Positions 13,314 to 22,747 are shown, counted from the stretch's first letter. The stretch: 38,361 bases of DNA from Chloroflexota bacterium (GCA_026389585.1 JAPLHP010000084.1:1-38361); one strand, 5' to 3'. Notes: a model not told the origin generated them from the sequence alone. Made by a program: numbers and translations.

Positions 13314-14536
13314 CAAATGCTCCCTGCCAGTTGTTTCAGGACTTCTTCCTCAGTAGGATTATCTATCTTCTTTGGGCCGGCTAATGCTACTTCATCCCCA
13401 TCCATTCTTATCATTGAGCCGCCGTATTCTACACCGGGCAGTGCTGTTGGTATGACCACATCAGCGGAGATCGTGGTGGGTGTACGGAAGTGATCCAGAC
13501 AGATGACGTTTATGCCCTGCAGATTCTTTATTATGGACTGAGGCAGGGCTGAAAACGGATCTGAACCCACTATTAGCACACATTCGGGGACACGGTTTCT
13601 TATTTGTTCCAATAAGGAGAACTCACTTCCGTGAGAAATGCCGCCGGCGAAGCTTATGCTATTAACATATCCCGTCTGTTTGTAAAGCGATTGATGGAAT
13701 CCTCTCATGTTGGCTGCTGCTATCATGGGAATTACAGCAATCCTAGTCGACTGACTGAATGTATGTGCCATCTCGCTGAATGAGATGAGATCATTGTCAA
13801 GAGAGTAGATCAGGCCGAGACCGCAGAAGATCGCGCAAAAGCGAGACTTTACCACCATCTCTCTGAATTTTCTGGCTTCATCATGTCCATCCTGTCCCTC
13901 ATCGAGTATGGCATTGATGAATTCCTTATCTTGTCCAGGCCTGATTCTGAAGGACGGCTTACACATTGCGCTCAACTCCGTCTGTCTAACCTCGACGCAG
14001 CTTAGTGTTACCTTGGGAAACCATCCGGCGGGATTGTAATCAGCATAAGCATAGTAAGTGTACTTCGAAAGGTGCCTCGGGTGGGTGTGGGGAGGATTGG
14101 CACCCCAGTAGATTAGCAGGTCTGCCTTATCTTTTACTTCGGAGAGAGAGCATGTTGGCAGATCCTCGGTAAGGATTTTATGCATCATGGCACCGTATGA
14201 AAAGGATGAGGCGTCATCGATCGTTCCACCAAGCCTTTTTGCCAGCTCGATGGCAACCGCCTGTGATTCTAAAGTCGAATTATCAAGACCAAAGACGAGG
14301 AGATTCTTTGCCTTGGAAAAGAGGTGCACTGCCTCTTGAATGGCTTCTCCCAAAGAGCGCCTTTGGCCTCTAATGAGGGCTTCTGCCCGACGCTGTGGAT
14401 CAAAGCTGGAACGAAGATAGGCCGCCCCCTTGGCACAGGCGTTCTCGATACGGCCCAGATTGGCACCGTCGATCTCAACCCGGATATCGTCGCATAGACA
14501 ACCGCATGCGGTGCAGACCAAGCTCTGAGAGCTCAA
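13313..14536 (-). CDS. fwdB: Formylmethanofuran dehydrogenase subunit B-like, metal-ligand Cys replaced
   Basis: This 407 aa protein resembles FwdB/FmdB, the molybdopterin subunit that reduces CO2 to formate in methanogens. The N-terminal 4Fe-4S site is intact (C8, C11, C15, C34; CTACGCLCDDI), and the WGANPPHTHPRH stretch is a family signature. The tungsten/molybdenum ligand Cys118 and His119 of methanogen FwdB fall on S113-Y114 here (DDASSFSYG), so the metal would have no Cys ligand. FwdA, FwdC and Ftr are absent nearby. The TTG start is preceded by GAGG and the next gene overlaps. Role is open: a formate- or formyl-related redox step, or a Fe-S/pterin scaffold. The ligand mapping is from memory. 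Confidence 0.82.
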   Translation of the reverse strand: MSSQSLVCTACGCLCDDIRVEIDGANLGRIENACAKGAAYLRSSFDPQRRAEALIRGQRRSLGEAIQEAVHLFSKAKNLLVFGLDNSTLESQAVAIELAKRLGGTIDDASSFSYGAMMHKILTEDLPTCSLSEVKDKADLLIYWGANPPHTHPRHLSKYTYYAYADYNPAGWFPKVTLSCVEVRQTELSAMCKPSFRIRPGQDKEFINAILDEGQDGHDEARKFREMVVKSRFCAIFCGLGLIYSLDNDLISFSEMAHTFSQSTRIAVIPMIAAANMRGFHQSLYKQTGYVNSISFAGGISHGSEFSLLEQIRNRVPECVLIVGSDPFSALPQSIIKNLQGINVICLDHFRTPTTISADVVIPTALPGVEYGGSMIRMDGDEVALAGPKKIDNPTEEEVLKQLAGSI

Positions 14537-14653
14537 TTGAAGACCTCACTCAACATTGCGGATATCACCTGTAGGCCTGATGATTTGTTTCGAACCTTCA
14601 CTATAAGTTGCAGATTGAATGACCTGTCCAATGAGATACTCACTTGGTGAGCT
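14537..14653 (-). other. Gap with small hairpin between MoxR-VWA and fwdB-like genes
   Basis: Just after the MoxR-VWA stop there is a 5-bp hairpin (CTCAC-CAA-GTGAG). Further on, TTGGAC and TATAGT are 20 bp apart, a poor promoter spacing. An internal start for the Fwd-like genes is possible but weakly supported. Confidence 0.25.
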
Positions 14654-16864
14654 TTATGAATACGAAGTGCGAGCTACTGCTGCCTCTTCGACCAGGGTGG
14701 CGGGCAGTTCCTCAGGTCCGACGAGGTAGATTCTCCCCTTCCCTACTTTAGCAATCCTTCTCATCAACTCTGGATCGGCGGATCGCTGGTTGATACAGAC
14801 GCAGGAAATTGTAATACCTCGGCGAGCTACCCTGGCGGCTTGCCTGAGGGCGTACTTCTGTGGGGATGGATGGGGTGCTGTTGCATCGCCATCAGATATG
14901 AGGATAATATGCTGTTTTGCTCTTCCCTTGGGGTGATGTTCCAGCAATTCACAGGCCTTCATCAAACCGTAGCCGATGTTGGTAAAAGCGTTCTCATGTA
15001 GCTCGAGTTCAATTACCCGGCGAGTCACTCTGTGAGGGCTGGCGGTTAGATTGACGACAATATCAGCCAGGTTGGAGAATGAGACCACTGCCACCCTGTC
15101 TTTATAGGCAGTCGCGGCCAGAGAAAGAGCCATCGCGCTTTGCTTGGCGAACCAAAATTTCTCGATCTGCAACATAGTGCCAGAGACATCGATCACCAAG
15201 ACAATATCCATTCTAGTACGGATGTCTTTGATATTGACGATAATATCCTCTCTGGTGATGTATTGTCTTCGGTGGCGGATTGCCTCTCTCATGGTATTTC
15301 TGAAGGATATGTCGCGGTATTTGTCCCCGAAGCGATAGTGGCGCATCCCCACCACTCTGCCCTCGCCCAGGCTCAACTTCTTACCCGAGCTGTGCTTCCC
15401 ATATCCATATAGATAAGCTCCCTCGTCCAACCGCGGTGTCAACTTCTCCAATAGCATGTTAATGCCACGCTGGCTGAGCATCCAGCCGCTGCTGGTGCGT
15501 TCCAGGATATCTTCCTTCTCCAGAAATTCAAGGGTTTTGGCCAGCGCTTGCTGTTCTATAATCTTGGCTATTATTTCCTTCTCTTTTCTGTATTCTTCAA
15601 CTTCCTTAAGCAACTCATCATCGAGATTATCGGCTTTGTATCGTTCCGGGTAGAGCTCTGGCAAGCGACAGGCAATCTCTCTGTATAGCTGGGCCAGCTT
15701 GGAGTCAGGGAATCGTTTGATTCTCCTTAGCAGTAGATCAAAGGAGCCATATTTCAGAGGTTTCCTGAACTTATCTTCCCGGACGATCTCCTCGATCAGG
15801 GCCAGAACATCATCTTTGGTCAGGGTAGCCAGCTGTTCCCTGGCTTCATGTTTGCCGGTTACCTTCTCGACAACTTCCTCAACAATTCGCTCTCTCTTCC
15901 CGGGCAGATCGACCTCCGGGGCCAGTTTAAGGCGGTGGGGCAGCGAGACTGCTGCTGCGACAGAAAGTCTTCTATCGGCGTCCTCGTATTCCTCCAATTC
16001 AGGGAAGTGGGATAGAAGCTCAGCATTTCTAATCATGCCGCGCGTTCCTACCCCCCTTTCTACCTCGCTGTGTCTTCTTGTCTCGTTGACTATGCGAATT
16101 GCCTGCTCAAGAACTGGCTCGGCTAAGGTTTCTATATCACGGCCGATGTGGGTAAGAACAATCCTCTTTTGCTTATCAAGATCGTCAACGTAGTCAAGGT
16201 GGATAACATCAAAGTTGTCTAGCAAGTCCAGTGGTAATGACTTTAGTGCTCCCTCTCCGCCAGTGGCTACTACCAGGGTATCCAGTTTGATCTTTTGTTC
16301 CAACACGCCAATGGTTATTGTTCCATCTTGGAGCGCATACATAACTGCATTGAGCACTCGCTCAGGGATTCTATCGATGAAATCAATCAGCAATATGCCT
16401 CGATTAGCCCGCAACAGTTTTCCGGGCAGGAAAGCACGAGGAGAGCAAATACCTTCCTTGAAGGCTATTTCCGGATCAAGGTCTCCGATCAGATCTTCAA
16501 CCGTTAACCCTCCGCTTCCTTGTATCTTCACCAATCTTCTAGCCGCAGGGAGGATGGTGCTGTGAAGTATTTCACCTCGCTTTTTCCTGTCTATACACCA
16601 GGGGCAGGGATCATTTTGGGGAAAACAATGTAGGGGGCAGCCCTCTACTACCTCAATATCATTCAGAATAACAGATAGACTGTTGGCTAAGCTTGTTTTA
16701 CCACTTCCGGGGGGGCCAAGAATAAGCAGGTGGTGTGCACTGCAGAGGCTGCTTAACAAGGCCAGTTTCTTCGCATCTTCTATTTGAAGATCATCAAAGA
16801 CTGACCGGCTAAACTGGTCAGTGCCTATTCTGTCTAAGGTGGTAAGGATTTCTTCCAGAAGCAA
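14654..16864 (-). CDS. MoxR-type AAA protein fused to VWA domain, degenerate ATPase centre
   Basis: This 736 aa protein joins an N-terminal AAA+ domain of the MoxR/Mg-chelatase-I type to a C-terminal von Willebrand A domain. Walker A (GPPGSGKT, 50-57) and a zinc-binding insertion (C76, C80, C87, C90) are intact. The catalytic Glu of Walker B is Phe (D161-F162), the sensor-1 Asn is gone (TGGEG, 201-205) and the LLDRFD arginine is Asn (LLDNFD, 214-219). The VWA MIDAS is complete as D559-x-S561-x-T563 with a later ISDGDATA loop. MoxR-VWA pairs insert metals or remodel metalloenzymes (CoxD/E, Mg-chelatase I/D, NorQ/D). The TTG start is weakly supported. It lies between CooC and the FwdB-like gene. 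Confidence 0.88.
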   Translation of the reverse strand: MLLEEILTTLDRIGTDQFSRSVFDDLQIEDAKKLALLSSLCSAHHLLILGPPGSGKTSLANSLSVILNDIEVVEGCPLHCFPQNDPCPWCIDRKKRGEILHSTILPAARRLVKIQGSGGLTVEDLIGDLDPEIAFKEGICSPRAFLPGKLLRANRGILLIDFIDRIPERVLNAVMYALQDGTITIGVLEQKIKLDTLVVATGGEGALKSLPLDLLDNFDVIHLDYVDDLDKQKRIVLTHIGRDIETLAEPVLEQAIRIVNETRRHSEVERGVGTRGMIRNAELLSHFPELEEYEDADRRLSVAAAVSLPHRLKLAPEVDLPGKRERIVEEVVEKVTGKHEAREQLATLTKDDVLALIEEIVREDKFRKPLKYGSFDLLLRRIKRFPDSKLAQLYREIACRLPELYPERYKADNLDDELLKEVEEYRKEKEIIAKIIEQQALAKTLEFLEKEDILERTSSGWMLSQRGINMLLEKLTPRLDEGAYLYGYGKHSSGKKLSLGEGRVVGMRHYRFGDKYRDISFRNTMREAIRHRRQYITREDIIVNIKDIRTRMDIVLVIDVSGTMLQIEKFWFAKQSAMALSLAATAYKDRVAVVSFSNLADIVVNLTASPHRVTRRVIELELHENAFTNIGYGLMKACELLEHHPKGRAKQHIILISDGDATAPHPSPQKYALRQAARVARRGITISCVCINQRSADPELMRRIAKVGKGRIYLVGPEELPATLVEEAAVARTSYS

Positions 16865-16882
16865 TTTGTATATCGTCCGACT

Positions 16883-17644
16883 TCAACTGTAGCCCAGGAT
16901 CTTCTTGCAGATTTCATCTATCGCAATGGATGCTGGAGAGTCTTTTGGGATCTCGGTCACAGGTTTGCCCTGGCCATCAAACTGTGCGACCAGCGGTTCA
17001 AAGGGAACATAGGCTGCTATCTCAAGCCCGTTTTCCTTGGCCAGTTCGTCTACGCGAGACCTGTTTTCCTCCGTCACCCTGTTGGCCACTATCAGGATGG
17101 CGCCAAACTCGATATTGAGCTCTCTTGATATCTCCACAATTCTCTTAGCAGTTTGAATGGCATTTTTTGTAGGATCAGTAACCACCAGCATGATGTCAAC
17201 ATCCCGGGTAGTGCGCCGACTAAGGTGCTCCAGCCCTGCGTGACAGTCGATTACAGTGAAATCATAACCCCTTGCTCTAGTGTCTATTACCTGTCGGACG
17301 ACGTGGTTGACGGCGCAGTAGCATCCCTCACCTTCCGAACGCCCCATTACCAGTATGTCGAATTGAGGGAACTCCTCGATAGCTTCATGGAGGGCCAGCT
17401 CCAGGTGTTCTTGTTTGGAACTTGTCACCTTGCTACGAGCTGGTGCATTGATAATTGCCTCCCGGCTCTCTCCCACGTTCTTGGTCACTGTTACACCAAG
17501 GGCCTGGGGGAGGTTGGAATCCGGGTCGGCATCAATTGCCAGTACGCTACCGTGCTCGGATAGCTTCTTTACCAGCATGCCTGACACAAAGGTCTTCCCT
17601 ACTCCGCCCTTTCCGGAGACTGCAATAGCAAGTCCTCTGCTCAT
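16883..17644 (-). CDS. cooC: CooC-type nickel-insertion ATPase for CODH/ACS
   Basis: This 253 aa P-loop ATPase of the MinD/NifH-like family has the deviant Walker A motif GKGGVGKT (11-18), the IDADPDSNLPQALG strand and loop typical of CooC/AcsF, and the metal-binding C108-x-C110 motif (GEGCYCAVNH). CooC dimers bind Ni(II) at the CxC pair and deliver it to CODH or, as AcsF, to ACS. Finding it next to ACS genes supports assembly of Ni in the A-cluster. The start ATG at 17644 follows AAGGAAAG and lies three bases after the MoxR stop, so translation is probably coupled. Confidence 0.92.
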   Translation of the reverse strand: MSRGLAIAVSGKGGVGKTFVSGMLVKKLSEHGSVLAIDADPDSNLPQALGVTVTKNVGESREAIINAPARSKVTSSKQEHLELALHEAIEEFPQFDILVMGRSEGEGCYCAVNHVVRQVIDTRARGYDFTVIDCHAGLEHLSRRTTRDVDIMLVVTDPTKNAIQTAKRIVEISRELNIEFGAILIVANRVTEENRSRVDELAKENGLEIAAYVPFEPLVAQFDGQGKPVTEIPKDSPASIAIDEICKKILGYS

Positions 17645-17646
17645 GA

Positions 17647-18681
17647 CTACTTTCCTTCCAGAACGCTATTCACCAGTTCATTGATCAGATTCAGTGGGTC
17701 ATCGTAGAACTTAGACTCAGGCGATGGCTTGATTCTACTACCAAGAGAGGAAGAGGCCATATCCCGTATATCATCTATATTTGCTTCAGATCGGTTTTCC
17801 AGCTTTGCCACAGCCTGTACCTTCTCATAAAGCGAAAGTGTAGCCCTTACACTAGCGGCTTGATCCATCTCCTTTGACCAAGGCTCTTCACGTGTAGCTC
17901 GTACCAGGGTAACCACGGCATCAAGTACTTCATCCGGCACTTTTACATTATCAATCCTGAGCCCATATCGGACTACTATCTCCTTCTCTTTTTCCAGAGA
18001 TTCAGGATAGCCCATCTTGACCACATCAAATCTGTCGAGAAGGACATCGGAAAGCTCCTCGACCCCAGCCCGTTCTCTTGGGTTCATAGTAGCTATCATC
18101 ACAAAATCAGCCGGGTAGTCTACGTCGTAAGGCCCTATCGTCGCGATGCCCTCTTCAAGAACCTCTAATAGAGCATTTTGAAGTTTCTCTGTAACCCTGT
18201 TAAGTTCATCGAAGAAAACGATCCCTCGATTGCCCTTGAGCAATTTCCCTGGCAAGAATGCCCGATAGTCCTGAGGACCATACTTGAAAGCCTGGGTTGG
18301 ATCGATATCTCCCAAAAGGTCCTCAGCAGTAAGGTCAGGAGAACCCTGCAACCTGACGAACCTTTGCTCACCAGGAATCATAGTGGACTCCAGTTTCTCA
18401 CCAGTGGAAGCTTTTGCCTTGCACTGTGGGCAGACAGGCTGTTCCGGGTGGCAATGGTAAGGGCAACCCTTCACCACCTTTATGGGAGGCAAAGCTGCTG
18501 CTATATGCTTGGCGAGAGTAGTCTTGCCAACTCCAGGCGGTCCCTCAATCAGCATGTGATGGCCAGCCAGCAATGACGCAAGTATCCTCTTCTTGGCATC
18601 ATCCTGGCCCACAATGACTGAAAGCATGTCATTCCCATCAGCCACAGATTTCAGGATCGCTTCTCTTAGTCCCTCAATCAT
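17647..18681 (-). CDS. MoxR-family AAA+ ATPase, intact, with zinc-type insertion
   Basis: This 344 aa AAA+ ATPase has a complete active centre: Walker A GPPGVGKT (residues 47-54), Walker B FFDELN, sensor-1 ATMNPRE and the LLDRFD arginine. An insertion CPYHCHPEQPVCPQC holds four cysteines in the same pattern as in the fused MoxR-VWA protein, so the two AAA domains are paralogues and may form mixed rings. I infer that this protein supplies ATP hydrolysis and the VWA fusion supplies target binding in a metallocofactor insertion step for the ACS/CODH-like complex. I chose ATG 18681 after AGGAGG; a GTG one codon upstream is the alternative. It is the first gene of the leftward operon; a weak promoter (TTGGTT, 18 bp, TATACT) lies just upstream. 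Confidence 0.9.
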   Translation of the reverse strand: MIEGLREAILKSVADGNDMLSVIVGQDDAKKRILASLLAGHHMLIEGPPGVGKTTLAKHIAAALPPIKVVKGCPYHCHPEQPVCPQCKAKASTGEKLESTMIPGEQRFVRLQGSPDLTAEDLLGDIDPTQAFKYGPQDYRAFLPGKLLKGNRGIVFFDELNRVTEKLQNALLEVLEEGIATIGPYDVDYPADFVMIATMNPRERAGVEELSDVLLDRFDVVKMGYPESLEKEKEIVVRYGLRIDNVKVPDEVLDAVVTLVRATREEPWSKEMDQAASVRATLSLYEKVQAVAKLENRSEANIDDIRDMASSSLGSRIKPSPESKFYDDPLNLINELVNSVLEGK

Positions 18682-18819
18682 CACTCCTCCTGGTTAAGAA
18701 GTATACTATACAATCTTAATCTGAACCAATCAGGAGTGATTGCTTGGTGGGGGTGGTTGCTGAGTATCAGGAGGCTTTTCTGGGTTGGTGGATGAACTGA
18801 ATATTGGTGCTTTGACGCT

Positions 18820-18848
18820 TTGACCATGTGGATAGTGATTGCTATAAT
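18820..18848 (+). promoter_or_regulatory. Sigma-70 promoter of the second unknown protein gene
   Basis: TTGACC at 18820-18825 and TATAAT at 18843-18848 are separated by 17 bp. The predicted transcription start is near 18855, which is inside the longest open frame starting at 18828, so the real start codon must lie downstream. Confidence 0.7.
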
Positions 18849-18884
18849 GGCCTCGTGGCACGAACAAATGGGGTCCCCGCTAAG

Positions 18885-19691
18885 ATGTTGACGGTAGGTG
18901 AAGTCAACAGTACTTTTGCTGAAAAGGGAGTAGATATTAAGCTGCCGTTGCCCACCCACTTTTTGGTAAAGGATCTGCAGGTTCTTGAGAGAAGGAAAGT
19001 CCCGGGTGGAGTGGGGCTACTCTTGAGGGTAGAGTTCATAAATGATAATGGGGAGGAAGTTACCGATCTGTTTCACTGTGAAGGAGGGGTAAAGGTAGAG
19101 GGTAAAAGGAAGACTGAAACAGCAGAGATTCAGCAGCCACCCCTGACAGACCTGCTGCCCCTGCGCTCGAAAGAGGAATTTGAGAGTGATGATGAGGTGA
19201 AGTCCTATTTGAAAGAAGCGATCAGTCACCTGCTGCAGGATAAGGGGTACCGACTTGGTGAGCGCAACGATGTTGATTTGTATTTTGAGCGGCAGGAGCA
19301 GGGGTTCTTTGTTAGTCTGGCAGTACGGTGTGACGAGTCACTCCTTGAAAAGGCGAAGATATTAGTAGAACTAAGGCAGAGGCATGGCGTTGATAATGAG
19401 TATGGCCTGATAGTCCCAGCCTTTCAGGATTCTCTGGGGGTTCCGCTTCTAAGTCAGGAGCGCTGGATGTTGAGAAACCAGGAGTTCCTGGCAATAAATC
19501 GGATCGGGATCTATGCTGTTGATAATTGGAATCCCAATCTGCTCTATGCTTTTACTATTCACCCTTCCCCAAGAGATCTCAAGAAATACTTCATGACTAC
19601 GGGACCTAAGTGGTCTCTGGTTCGTAGCCGCTATGTTCTGGGCAGATCTAAGAAGAAGGCGGCTGGTCTTGAGTCTCCATCGGATGGTTAG
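18885..19691 (+). CDS. Unknown protein, partner to the ACS-cluster protein (type B)
   Basis: I do not recognise this protein (268 aa from the ATG at 18885). Its last 150 or so residues resemble the protein encoded at 2068-2637, including GYRL, F-x-SLAVR, a leucine-rich helix, LIVPAFQD, and PSPRDLKKYFMTT. The N-terminal 80 residues form a basic, beta-rich segment of their own. A promoter at 18820-18848 overlaps the 5' part of the open frame, so the frame start at 18828 is excluded. GTG 18855 at the predicted transcription start would give a leaderless message, and ATG 18885 has only a weak ribosome site. It is transcribed away from the MoxR-cooC operon and towards clpC. Confidence 0.75.
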   Translation: MLTVGEVNSTFAEKGVDIKLPLPTHFLVKDLQVLERRKVPGGVGLLLRVEFINDNGEEVTDLFHCEGGVKVEGKRKTETAEIQQPPLTDLLPLRSKEEFESDDEVKSYLKEAISHLLQDKGYRLGERNDVDLYFERQEQGFFVSLAVRCDESLLEKAKILVELRQRHGVDNEYGLIVPAFQDSLGVPLLSQERWMLRNQEFLAINRIGIYAVDNWNPNLLYAFTIHPSPRDLKKYFMTTGPKWSLVRSRYVLGRSKKKAAGLESPSDG

Positions 19692-19747
19692 GGACAAAGG
19701 CAGTATGACCTGTGATAAAATGAAGTGGGAGCCTGTCAGGGATCGGT

Positions 19748-19773
19748 AGCAACAGTTATTGACTTTTGTTGCT
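19748..19773. repeat. Inverted repeat upstream of clpC
   Basis: AGCAACA (19748-19754) and TGTTGCT (19767-19773) form a perfect 7-bp dyad around a 12-bp spacer, about 80 bp before clpC. It does not match the CIRCE or CtsR operators, so its role as an operator is only possible. Confidence 0.3.
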
Positions 19774-19853
19774 TTGCCCCCTGCAGCAAAACCAGACGGA
19801 AACGGGATGTTATATTTCTTTCCTAAAATAATCTAAGGAGTATTCTCAGAAGC

Positions 19854-22280
19854 ATGACATCTATGAAACCAGAGAGGTTGACGGAGCAAGCCCAACAGGC
19901 GCTAGATGTTTCACAGGAGCTTGTCAGGCGCTATCGACACAGCCAGTGGGATGTTGAGCATGTGTTGTTAGCCCTATTGGAGCAAGAGGACAGCCTGACA
20001 GCCAAGATAATGAAGGAGCTTGGGGTGGCTGACGGGGTAGTGAAGCAGCAGGTAGAATTGGTTTTGGAGAAGGCACCAAAGGTCACTTATGAAAGTGCTC
20101 AAATCTATAAAACCCCGCGCATCGCTCGTCTTCTGGAGTCCGCTGCGGCTGAGGCAGACAGGCTGAAGGATGAATTCGTCGGCATTGAGCATCTTCTTAT
20201 TGCTATAGCCATGGAGCCAAATGGAGAAGCAGCGCGTATTCTCAGGTCGGCTGGTGTGGATCAAGAGGGTATTTATCGGGCTCTGCGTAATGTGCGGGGA
20301 AGCCACAGGGTTACTGATAGGAGAGCTGAGAGCAAGTACCGTAGCCTGGAGAAATACGGACGTGATCTGACGGAGCTGGCGAGACAGAGCAAGATAGACC
20401 CCGTAATCGGCAGGGATGACGAGATTCGCCGGGTAATGCAGATCCTATCTCGGCGCACTAAGAATAACCCCATAATCATTGGTGAAGCTGGAGTAGGTAA
20501 GACTGCTATCGCTGAAGGTCTGGCTCAGAAGATTGTTGCTGAGGATGTTCCTGATTCATTGAAGAACAAGAGGATGATTGCCTTGGATATGACCTCTCTG
20601 GTGGCTGGCAGCAAGTTTAGAGGCGAGTTTGAAGACAGGCTTAAAGCTGTGATTGACGAAGTACGCCAATCCAACGGAGAGATTATCCTTTTCATTGACG
20701 AATTTCACACTGTGGTTGGGGCTGGAGCGGCTGAGGGGGCTATAGATGCCAGTAACATACTCAAACCGGCGCTTGCCAGAGGGGAGCTTCGGTGTATAGG
20801 GGCCACTACCCTGAATGAGTATCGGGAGTATATTGAAAAGGACAAGGCTTTGGAGAGGAGGCTTCAGCCTGTATTTATCGAACAACCCAGTGTTGAGGCT
20901 ACGGTAGAGATGCTTCGGGGGCTTCGACCCAGATATGAGGCGCATCACAAGATTGAGATCGCTGATTCAGCCCTTAGCGCTGCTGCCAAGTTATCGCACA
21001 GGTATATCACTGATCGGTTCTTGCCTGACAAAGCCATTGACCTTATCGATGAGGCAGCCAGCAAACTTCGCATTGACTTGGAGAGTGCGCCACCACCGGT
21101 AAAGAAACTGGAGCAGGAACTCAAGCATTTGACCAACGAGGAAGAGGCGGCATCGCAACGGCGGGACTATCAGCGTGCTGCTGAGCTTAAGTCACAAATG
21201 TTGCGACTCGATGAAGAGTACAAAGAGGCCAGGAATGCATGGCTCCAGAGCAGGAAGATTGACCGTGTCGTGGATGAAAATGACATTGCTGAACTCGTTT
21301 CTAAATGGACTGGAATACCGCTTTCTCGCATGCTGGAGAGTGAGTCAAAGAAGCTGGTCCATATGGAGGAAGATCTCCATAAGAGGATCATCAATCAGGA
21401 AAGAGCTGTGGCAGCTGTTTCGGGAGCCATTCGGCGGGCTAGAGCCGGACTAAAAGATCCGAAGAGGCCTATTGGCAGCTTTATCTTTCTCGGCCCTACA
21501 GGGGTGGGTAAGACAGAATTGGCCCGTGCTTTAGCAGAGTTTCTATTCGATGATGAAAATGCTTTGGTGCGCCTGGATATGTCAGAGTACATGGAGAAAC
21601 ATGCTGTCTCGAGGCTTATTGGTGCCCCACCGGGGTACGTTGGGTATGATGAGGGAGGACAACTCACTGAATTGGTACGTCGTCGTCCCTTCAGGGTTAT
21701 TCTTTTTGATGAGATTGAAAAAGCTCACCCAGACGTATTCAATATAATGTTGCAGATTCTGGAGGACGGGCGATTGACTGATGGACATGGCCGAGTTGTG
21801 GATTTCAAGAATGTTGTAGTCATAATGACCAGCAACTTGGGCACACAAGAAATACAGCGTCAGAGGATTGGCTTTCGTCTGGAGAAAGAGCTTGATCAGG
21901 AACGGTTACGGCAGACAATCAGCACTGCTCTGAAGCAGACATTCCGGCCTGAACTCCTTAACAGGATAGACGAAATAATTATCTTTGATTCACTGACTGA
22001 GCAGCATCTTCAGCAAATCATTGAGCTGCTGCTAAAGGAAGTGCAGAAACGGCTTTCTGAGCACAGGATAACAGTCGAGTTGAGTGAGTCCGCCAAGGCG
22101 TGGCTTATTAAGGAGGGCTATGACCCTGTCTATGGTGCAAGACCATTGCGGCGGGCAATTCAGCATCATGTAGAAAATCCGCTTTCTAAAAGAATCCTGG
22201 ATGGTGAATTTGTAGAGGGGGATGTTGTCTTGGTTGACTCTGTGCCGGATGGGCTGACGATTACGAAGAAAAGTGTTTGA
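19854..22280 (+). CDS. clpC: ClpC-type AAA+ unfoldase
   Basis: This 808 aa Hsp100 protein unfolds substrates for the ClpP protease. It has the Clp N-domain repeats (about 1-150), the first AAA module with Walker A GEAGVGKT (210-217) and Walker B ILFIDEFH, a short middle region with a UVR-like motif ([15 protein letters not shown]), and a second AAA module (Walker A GPTGVGKT around 550, Walker [11 protein letters not shown]). The short middle domain and UVR motif separate it from ClpB. Length is normal for ClpC. Two close ATGs (19854 and 19863) are possible; an AAGGAG site lies 13 nt before the first, longer than usual. DTD follows after 6 nt. Confidence 0.93.
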   Translation: MTSMKPERLTEQAQQALDVSQELVRRYRHSQWDVEHVLLALLEQEDSLTAKIMKELGVADGVVKQQVELVLEKAPKVTYESAQIYKTPRIARLLESAAAEADRLKDEFVGIEHLLIAIAMEPNGEAARILRSAGVDQEGIYRALRNVRGSHRVTDRRAESKYRSLEKYGRDLTELARQSKIDPVIGRDDEIRRVMQILSRRTKNNPIIIGEAGVGKTAIAEGLAQKIVAEDVPDSLKNKRMIALDMTSLVAGSKFRGEFEDRLKAVIDEVRQSNGEIILFIDEFHTVVGAGAAEGAIDASNILKPALARGELRCIGATTLNEYREYIEKDKALERRLQPVFIEQPSVEATVEMLRGLRPRYEAHHKIEIADSALSAAAKLSHRYITDRFLPDKAIDLIDEAASKLRIDLESAPPPVKKLEQELKHLTNEEEAASQRRDYQRAAELKSQMLRLDEEYKEARNAWLQSRKIDRVVDENDIAELVSKWTGIPLSRMLESESKKLVHMEEDLHKRIINQERAVAAVSGAIRRARAGLKDPKRPIGSFIFLGPTGVGKTELARALAEFLFDDENALVRLDMSEYMEKHAVSRLIGAPPGYVGYDEGGQLTELVRRRPFRVILFDEIEKAHPDVFNIMLQILEDGRLTDGHGRVVDFKNVVVIMTSNLGTQEIQRQRIGFRLEKELDQERLRQTISTALKQTFRPELLNRIDEIIIFDSLTEQHLQQIIELLLKEVQKRLSEHRITVELSESAKAWLIKEGYDPVYGARPLRRAIQHHVENPLSKRILDGEFVEGDVVLVDSVPDGLTITKKSV

Positions 22281-22286
22281 TGATCG

Positions 22287-22730
22287 ATGAGGGTATTGCT
22301 GCAGCTGGTGACCCGGGCCTCTGTTAGTATTGATGGAGAAGAAGTAGCCCGGATCGGCAAGGGACTGGTGTGCCTGGTGGGTGTAGCTCAGGGAGATACG
22401 GAAAGCGATGCACGATTCTTGGCCGGGAAGGTAGTTAACCTCCGTATATTCTCAGACGAGGCAGGCAAATTCAATCTCTCACTGGTGGATGTCAATGGAG
22501 AACTGTTAGCGGTGAGCCAATTCACACTGCTAGCTGATGCTCGCAAAGGTCGACGACCCAGCTTCACTCAGGCAGCATTGCCAGTTGAGGCTGAAGCTCT
22601 ATTCAACAAGTTTGTGGAACTGGCGAGGGCTACGGGCCTAAGAATAGAGACAGGGCGATTCCAGAAGCACATGCTGGTGGAAATCTACAATGACGGCCCG
22701 GTTACCATTCTCCTCGATAGCAAGTTGTGA
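22287..22730 (+). CDS. dtd: D-aminoacyl-tRNA deacylase
   Basis: This 147 aa protein removes D-amino acids wrongly attached to tRNA, in the cytoplasm as a homodimer. It carries the two family signatures: SQFTLLAD for catalysis, and the C-terminal [11 protein letters not shown] containing the Gly-cisPro motif (GP) that enforces chirality. Length is typical (about 145 aa). The ATG lies 6 nt after the clpC stop with a poor ribosome site, so translation is probably coupled to clpC. It converges on rpoC with only 17 nt between the ends and a small GATAGC/GCTATC hairpin across its stop. Confidence 0.97.
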   Translation: MRVLLQLVTRASVSIDGEEVARIGKGLVCLVGVAQGDTESDARFLAGKVVNLRIFSDEAGKFNLSLVDVNGELLAVSQFTLLADARKGRRPSFTQAALPVEAEALFNKFVELARATGLRIETGRFQKHMLVEIYNDGPVTILLDSKL

Positions 22731-22747
22731 GAAGCTATCAAGTTAGG

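Noticed and set aside
19748-19773. CIRCE or CtsR heat-shock operator before clpC
   Set aside because: The inverted repeat does not match TTAGCACTC-N9-GAGTGCTAA or the CtsR heptad repeat.
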